A DNA stretch of 32,598 nt, taken from an uncultured Caryophanales bacterium (GTDB lineage Bacteria; Bacillota_I; Bacilli_A; RF39; UBA660). Position numbers and translations under genes: made by a program. The DNA is taken from contig CAMUXV010000009.1 of assembly GCA_947164795.1 (NCBI GenBank), forward strand, positions 1 through 32,598, read 5' to 3'. Position 1 is the first letter of the stretch; the number at the start of each line of letters is the position of its first letter. Shown one piece after another: positions 28,304 through 32,598 of the stretch. A model generated the notes under the pieces. That model saw nothing but the letters and a program-made list of their open reading frames with translations, had not been told where the DNA came from and did not search any database.

Positions 28304-29947
28304 ATGACTAATAAAGATTTAGCAGATCTTATATTTCCTAATATTACTAAAACTATAAAAGATTATGAAGAAATGTATCCTGAAAGAAATTTAAAAGAAG
28401 GAGAAAAAGTAACAAGATTTGCTCCTAGCCCTACGGGATATATGCATCTAGGAGGTTTCTACCAAGCAATTATTGATTATGTACTTGCTAAAAATTCTAA
28501 TGGCGTATTTTATTTAAGAAATGAAGATACTGATACTAAAAGAGAAGTAAAGGAAGCAACTAAGTTAATAATGGATACTTTAACTCATTATAATATTATA
28601 CCTGATGAGTATGAATTTGAAGGAAATATTGTAGGTGGTTATGGGCCTTATGTTCAAAGTGAAAGAAAAGAAATATATCATGCCTTTATTAAATATTTAA
28701 TTGAAATAGGAAGAGCATATCCTTGTTTTTGTACTAAAGAAGAATTAGATGAAATGAGAGAGGTACAAGAAAAAAGTAAAGTAAGAACTGGTTATTATGG
28801 AAGTTATGCTAAATATCGAAATGTTAGTGTAGAAGAACTAATTTCCAAAGTAAAAGAAGGAATCCCTTATGTAATTAGATTTAAAAGTATGGGAGACTTT
28901 AATAAGAAGTTTGTTTTTGAAGACTTAGTAAAAGGTAAAATAGAACTTCCTGAAAACGATGAAGATTTTGTTATCATGAAATCAGGTGATGGACTACCAA
29001 CATACCATTTTGCTCATCTAGTAGATGATTATTTAATGCATACTACTCACGTTGTAAGAGGAGAAGAATGGTTATCATCAGTTCCTAAACATATAGAACT
29101 ATTTAGAACATTTGGTTTTAAACCACCAAAATACGTGCATACTCCATTAATTATTAAAAAAGAAGGAACTAGTGTCAGAAAGATAAGTAAGAGAAAAGAT
29201 CCAGAAGCCTCTATGACTTATTATAAAGAAAAGGGTTATCCAACTATTGCAGTTATTGAAGCATTAATGACAATTATTAATTCTAACTATGAAGAGTGGC
29301 ATACCGCTAATAGTGATAAAGAATTTACTGATTTTGTATATAGCCCTAAAAAGATGAGTTCATCAGGAGCTTTCTTTGACTTAGAAAAATTAGATAATAT
29401 TTCTAAAACAGTTATAAGTAAAATGACTAAAGAAGAAGTATATGATAACTTATATAATTGGACTAAAGAATATGATAAAGAGTTTAATGAATTAATTACT
29501 AAGTATGAAGATTATACTAAGAATGTTTTAAATATTGAAAGACAGCAGAAGAAACCAAGAAAAGATTATTCTTGTTATAGTGAGATAAAAAATCAAATAT
29601 TTTATATGTACGATGAGTTATATAATTCTACTAGTTATGACTGGGGTAGTATTACTGATAAAAAAGAAATTAATAATATATTAAATCTATATATGGATAA
29701 ATACTTTGATATATCTGATAAAGAAGTATGGTTTAATAATATAAAAGAGTTATGTGATAACTTAGGTTATGCAAGTAACATGAAAGATTATAAAGATAAT
29801 CCGGATAACTATAAAGGTAGTGTCGCAGATGTATCTACTGTCCTTAGAGTAGCAATAACCTCTAAGAGCATGACTCCTGATTTATATGAAATAATGAAAC
29901 TGCTAGGTAAGGATAGAATAATAAGTAGAATAGAAAAAATTAAATAA
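28304..29947 (+). CDS. gltX: Glutamyl-tRNA synthetase (long clostridial-type form)
   Basis: Class I synthetase of 547 aa, in the longer size class also found in clostridia. TRFAPSPTGYMHLGG includes the HIGH-type signature. FYLRNEDTDTKRE is the conserved Asp loop. HVVRGEEWLSSVPKH and VRKISKRKDPEAS (KMSKS-type loop) follow. The C-terminal anticodon-binding domain spans about 350-547. I chose ATG 28304 because AAAGGTTGTGAT, close to the full SD, lies at the right distance. GTG 28295 would be inside it. The tRNA-Glu gene follows 60 bases after the stop. Confidence 0.95.
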   Translation: MTNKDLADLIFPNITKTIKDYEEMYPERNLKEGEKVTRFAPSPTGYMHLGGFYQAIIDYVLAKNSNGVFYLRNEDTDTKREVKEATKLIMDTLTHYNIIPDEYEFEGNIVGGYGPYVQSERKEIYHAFIKYLIEIGRAYPCFCTKEELDEMREVQEKSKVRTGYYGSYAKYRNVSVEELISKVKEGIPYVIRFKSMGDFNKKFVFEDLVKGKIELPENDEDFVIMKSGDGLPTYHFAHLVDDYLMHTTHVVRGEEWLSSVPKHIELFRTFGFKPPKYVHTPLIIKKEGTSVRKISKRKDPEASMTYYKEKGYPTIAVIEALMTIINSNYEEWHTANSDKEFTDFVYSPKKMSSSGAFFDLEKLDNISKTVISKMTKEEVYDNLYNWTKEYDKEFNELITKYEDYTKNVLNIERQQKKPRKDYSCYSEIKNQIFYMYDELYNSTSYDWGSITDKKEINNILNLYMDKYFDISDKEVWFNNIKELCDNLGYASNMKDYKDNPDNYKGSVADVSTVLRVAITSKSMTPDLYEIMKLLGKDRIISRIEKIK

Positions 29948-29950
29948 ATA

Positions 29951-30000
29951 TTGTAAAAAAATATAAATTATGATAATATTATATTGTTCCTTAAAGGAAC
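29951..30000 (+). promoter_or_regulatory. Promoter and leader hairpin of tRNA-Glu
   Basis: TTGTAA (29951-29956), 17 bases, TAATAT (29974-29979). Behind it TTGTTCC and GGAACAA (about 29984-30002, loop TTAAA) form a 7-bp hairpin just before the mature tRNA. Confidence 0.5.
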
Positions 30001-30007
30001 AATTAAT

Positions 30008-30084
30008 GGCCTGTTGGTGAAGTGGCTTAACACATTGCCCTCTCAAGGCAACATTCATGGATTCGAATTCCATACAGGTCACCA
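30008..30084 (+). tRNA. tRNA-Glu (anticodon CTC)
   Basis: 77 nt: acceptor GGCCTGT/ACAGGTC with one G-U pair, encoded ACCA, anticodon loop CTCTCAA on TTGCC/GGCAA giving CTC (codon GAG), T loop TTCGAAT. It directly follows gltX. Confidence 0.93.
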
Positions 30085-30096
30085 TTTATGTTAACT

Positions 30097-30130
30097 AAAG
30101 TCTTGATTATCAAGGCTTTTTTCTTTTTAA
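30097..30130 (+). terminator. Terminator of tRNA-Glu
   Basis: AAAGTCTTGA (30097-30106), loop TTA, TCAAGGCTTT (30110-30119), then TTTTCTTTTT. Confidence 0.8.
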
Positions 30131-30156
30131 AAAAATTATCTATATATGATAGTTAA

Positions 30157-30357
30157 GAATCCTGTTTTATTGATGGTAAAAAGGGAATAGCGGCTACTTT
30201 ATTTATCTATTTTTTAAATTATTATGGTCTTCTAAATAAAGAAGATAAATTAGTAATTGATGATAATACACTAACTGCTCTTACATTATTAATAGCCGAA
30301 TCAAATCCAAAAGAAAAAGATATAATAATTAGTTTAGTAATGAATTTTTTAGAATAA
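30157..30357 (+). pseudogene. Remnant of a Fic/RhuM-type (DOC-like) protein
   Basis: The frame from 30172 to the TAA at 30355 reads DGKKGIAATLFIYFLNYYG, then DDNTLTALTLLIAESNPKEK and IISLVMNFLE. This is the C-terminal end of Fic-domain proteins of the RhuM/virulence type, whose motif HPFxDGNKR is here reduced to DGKKG. Just upstream AATCCTGTTTTATT would give the missing Asn/His-Pro-Phe-Ile only after a frame change. No start codon or SD is present and the N-terminal part is absent. A dead copy; the family assignment is from memory of motifs. Confidence 0.65.
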
Positions 30358-30527
30358 ATAATTAATGTTATGAAAAAGGTAATAGCTTCCATTTAAAATA
30401 AATAGATTTTTTTAATATGATGTTGTATTATTACAAATGATAGGATCTTGAAATAGAATAAAAAGATTTTGAAAGTGGGCAGAAGTGTCTACTTTTACTA
30501 TATAATTGTAAAGTAAAAAGAAATATA
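30358..30527. other. Intergenic DNA with one terminator-like hairpin
   Basis: AAAGTGGGCA and TGTCTACTTT (about 30471-30494) pair over 10 bp with G-U pairs, and TTACTATATA follows. It shares AGTGTCTACTTTT with positions 28-40. No gene is seen. Confidence 0.4.
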
Positions 30528-30556
30528 TTGCATATTAAATAAAAATACTATATACT
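30528..30556 (+). promoter_or_regulatory. Promoter of the surface protein gene
   Basis: TTGCAT (30528-30533), 17 bases, TATACT (30551-30556), 24 bases before the ATG. Confidence 0.5.
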
Positions 30557-30580
30557 TAAATCATAATAGAGGAGGAAAAG

Positions 30581-32533
30581 ATGAAGAAAGTAAAGAAGGT
30601 AATAAAATTATTACCAAAGAAAACTATTGCTTTACTACTATTGCTATCTCTTACACTAAATTATTTTTCACCAGTAGTTAAAGTATTCGCAGCTACTTTT
30701 GGAGAGGGAGATATTATTCTTAGAGTTGGAATAGATTCTAATGAAGAAAATTTTGAAGTAGATAGTGTAACAGTAAACGAAAGTGCTTGGAATGATAATA
30801 ATGATGAATTTAAAACAGATGATGGTCAGTACAGAATTGTTATATCAGTAAAAGAAAAAGAAGGATTAATTCCAGATATAAGTTGGGGAGGTAATTTTAG
30901 TAATTATATAAATAAAACCTATACATATAACAATGGAATTTATACCTATACATTAGATGTAGATAATTCTACGCTTGATGCTAATTATTTATCACTTATG
31001 ATAAATGCTTCAAATAATGGTGTAGGATCTGACAATAATCCAGGAGAAAACAATGAAGAACATCATGGAGGAGAAACAAATACCTATAACGGAAATAAGA
31101 CTTCAACGTTAAACTTTAAAGTAACTGGAAATATTGAATATAGAGATTTTAATGGAAATGTACCAACAGGAGTATCTTTTAGAATAAATGATATTACATA
31201 TAGGACAAATAATCAAATAGTTTATACTGAAGAAGAAATATCTACTTATGAAGATGGTTCTCCAGTTATGGTCTTTGATGATAATGAAGGAAAATGGGTA
31301 GCAGGAACAGAAATAATTAAAACAGGAGCTTCGGTTACTAATGATACTATTAAATATGATGTGGATAATACTAACAAAGTAACATTTACTTTCCTAGTAC
31401 AATGGAATGATATTATTACAAATTTAAAAATTAATGGACAAAGTATTAATAGCTTACCAAAAACAAATAGAGAACTAGGAGAAGCTTATAAAGATCACTG
31501 CTTAGAAATAGAAGTAAAAGATATTGAAGCAGCGGATATATATAATATTGAAATAGAAGTAAGAAAACAAAATGATGAAGAAATAATAATGGGTAATTTC
31601 TTGTGGGACTATAATGAAGAAAATGGTTATACTAGTAAAGAAGATAAAATAGCTCATGCTAAACTTACTTTTGTCGAAGCCACTTATAATGGACACACCT
31701 ATAAAACCGAAAAAGAAATAAATGAATTAGGTGGATTATTTAATTGGAAAGATGCTGAAAGAAAAAATAAATATACTACCGAAAATGAGGGGGTAGGAGA
31801 AGCACAGTTTCCAGTAGGAACAGAACTTACGGTTAAGTTAATACCAGATGCTGGATATCAACTAGTAGAGTTTGGTATAAATGATGGAGTCTTTGAAACA
31901 GAAGACGAGATAGGAACATATACATTTACCATTGAAGGAGGTAATTTCCATCTTCAAGCAAAATTTGAAGCAGTTGAAGATGTTGTTAATTCTAAATCAG
32001 AAAAGATTGATTCTGGTACTGTCGTATTAGGAGAAGAAGAGTCAATGAGTATTGGAACTGCTAGACTTGATGTTGAAGATATAGAACTAACTAAAGATCA
32101 AATAAGTAATTTTGAAAAAGCTGCTGATGGATATGAAATAAGTGATTATATTGATATTTCACTTTATAATACAGTATATAAAGGAAGCTCTAAATCTTCT
32201 TGGGATACAGAGGTAAAAGAATTAGAAAATGAAGCTAAAGTAACATTAAAACTAGAAGATAATGTAAATGGAAAAGAAGTAGCAATAGTACATGAAAAAC
32301 ATGATGGTACTTATGAAATAATAGAAACAGAATATAATGAAGAAGATAATACTATAACATTTACTACTAAAAGTTTTTCTAATTATGCTATAGCAACTAA
32401 AAATATTGCTGATAATAAAGTTGAAACTAGCCCTAAAACACTTGATAATATTATGACATATATAGGAACATTTATAATATCTTCATTAGGACTACTACTA
32501 CTTGCTTTATATATGAAAAAGAAAAATAATTAA
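30581..32533 (+). CDS. Secreted wall-anchored surface protein with non-canonical sorting signal
   Basis: A 650-aa protein. A signal peptide covers residues 1-38 (KKVKKVIKLLPKK, LLLLLSLTLNYFSP, cleavage probably after VFAA). The mature part is acidic and Asn/Asp-rich, with beta-domain-like segments. Residues about 350-470 (YTSKEDKIAHAKLTFVEA, FPVGTELTVKLIPDAGYQL, GGNFHLQAKFEAVE) resemble the InlB B-repeat/Listeria-Bacteroides repeat type. The C-terminus is SPKTLDN, a hydrophobic helix (IGTFIISSLGLLLLALYM) and KKKNN, i.e. the architecture of a sortase substrate with SPKTLD in place of LPxTG. GAGGAGGAAAAG precedes the ATG. No sortase is in the window. Confidence 0.8.
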   Translation: MKKVKKVIKLLPKKTIALLLLLSLTLNYFSPVVKVFAATFGEGDIILRVGIDSNEENFEVDSVTVNESAWNDNNDEFKTDDGQYRIVISVKEKEGLIPDISWGGNFSNYINKTYTYNNGIYTYTLDVDNSTLDANYLSLMINASNNGVGSDNNPGENNEEHHGGETNTYNGNKTSTLNFKVTGNIEYRDFNGNVPTGVSFRINDITYRTNNQIVYTEEEISTYEDGSPVMVFDDNEGKWVAGTEIIKTGASVTNDTIKYDVDNTNKVTFTFLVQWNDIITNLKINGQSINSLPKTNRELGEAYKDHCLEIEVKDIEAADIYNIEIEVRKQNDEEIIMGNFLWDYNEENGYTSKEDKIAHAKLTFVEATYNGHTYKTEKEINELGGLFNWKDAERKNKYTTENEGVGEAQFPVGTELTVKLIPDAGYQLVEFGINDGVFETEDEIGTYTFTIEGGNFHLQAKFEAVEDVVNSKSEKIDSGTVVLGEEESMSIGTARLDVEDIELTKDQISNFEKAADGYEISDYIDISLYNTVYKGSSKSSWDTEVKELENEAKVTLKLEDNVNGKEVAIVHEKHDGTYEIIETEYNEEDNTITFTTKSFSNYAIATKNIADNKVETSPKTLDNIMTYIGTFIISSLGLLLLALYMKKKNN

Positions 32534-32560
32534 GAAGGAATTTTATATTCTTTCTTTTTA
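32532..32560 (+). terminator. Terminator of the surface protein gene
   Basis: AAGAAGGAAT (32532-32541) pairs with ATTCTTTCTT (32547-32556), with one G-U pair, then TTTATA. A TTGACA (32579-32584) just beyond may be the -35 of the next gene. Confidence 0.6.
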
Positions 32561-32598
32561 TATATATAGTATAAAAGATTGACACATAAAAGCAATTA

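Overview
The window is AT-rich chromosomal DNA from a low-GC Gram-positive bacterium. By eye it fits the class Bacilli near the mollicute boundary (an Erysipelotrichales- or RF39-like gut lineage). The reasons are strong AGGAGG ribosome binding sites, TTGACA/TATAAT promoters with 17-base spacers, a T-box leader, an LTA-synthase-type enzyme, collagen-like GPT proteins, and AGA/TTA/ATA-dominated codon use. TGA is used as stop and the only tRNA-Trp has a CCA anticodon, so this is genetic code 11 and not the mollicute code 4. The taxonomic placement is an inference.

Layout. 1-1100: hypothetical gene and tRNA-Trp, both on the minus strand. 1100-5790: translation block of hisS, tRNA-His, then a serine T-box controlling DUF1653-serS-cysS. 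5790-7680: structured element A, a Cys-rich small protein, a complete type I toxin-antitoxin unit (TA1), DUF6054, a membrane-anchored protein and tRNA-Ser. 7700-12650: transketolase, an AAA/CYTH-like ATPase, a LysR regulator, hpt and tRNA-Leu. 12700-13920: orphan holin plus M15 endolysin. 13960-18260: tgt, an LTA-synthase-like enzyme, a Gly/Asn/Tyr-rich coiled-coil protein and a beta-rich unknown. 18290-20281: DUF1287, trmB, rnc. 20282-22148: two paralogous type I toxin-antitoxin units (TA2, TA3) in inverted orientation around rpmG-efp. 22149-24400: Xer recombinase, thymidine kinase, CmpB-like membrane protein. 24428-26810: three consecutive collagen-like ORFs and a glycosyltransferase with TPR-like repeats. 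26847-28300: M3-like peptidase and a putative small RNA with tandem hairpins. 28304-30130: gltX and tRNA-Glu. 30157-32560: a Fic/RhuM-type pseudogene and a wall-anchored surface protein.

Most genes are housekeeping (tRNA charging and modification, ribosome, nucleotide salvage, pentose phosphates, envelope). The accessory interest is at RNA level. Three unannotated loci share one architecture: a hydrophobic peptide of 25-30 residues, a 5' UTR hairpin that can hide its ribosome binding site, and a convergent antisense RNA with its own promoter and terminator overlapping the 3' end of the toxin mRNA. Two of them share a 65-bp inverted repeat that covers the 5' part of both antisense RNAs, and one lies directly behind rnc, whose product is known to act on such RNA duplexes in Bacillus subtilis. 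A roughly 200-nt putative small RNA upstream of gltX, with 41-nt tandem hairpins, and a collagen-like protein split over three ORFs are the other unusual items.
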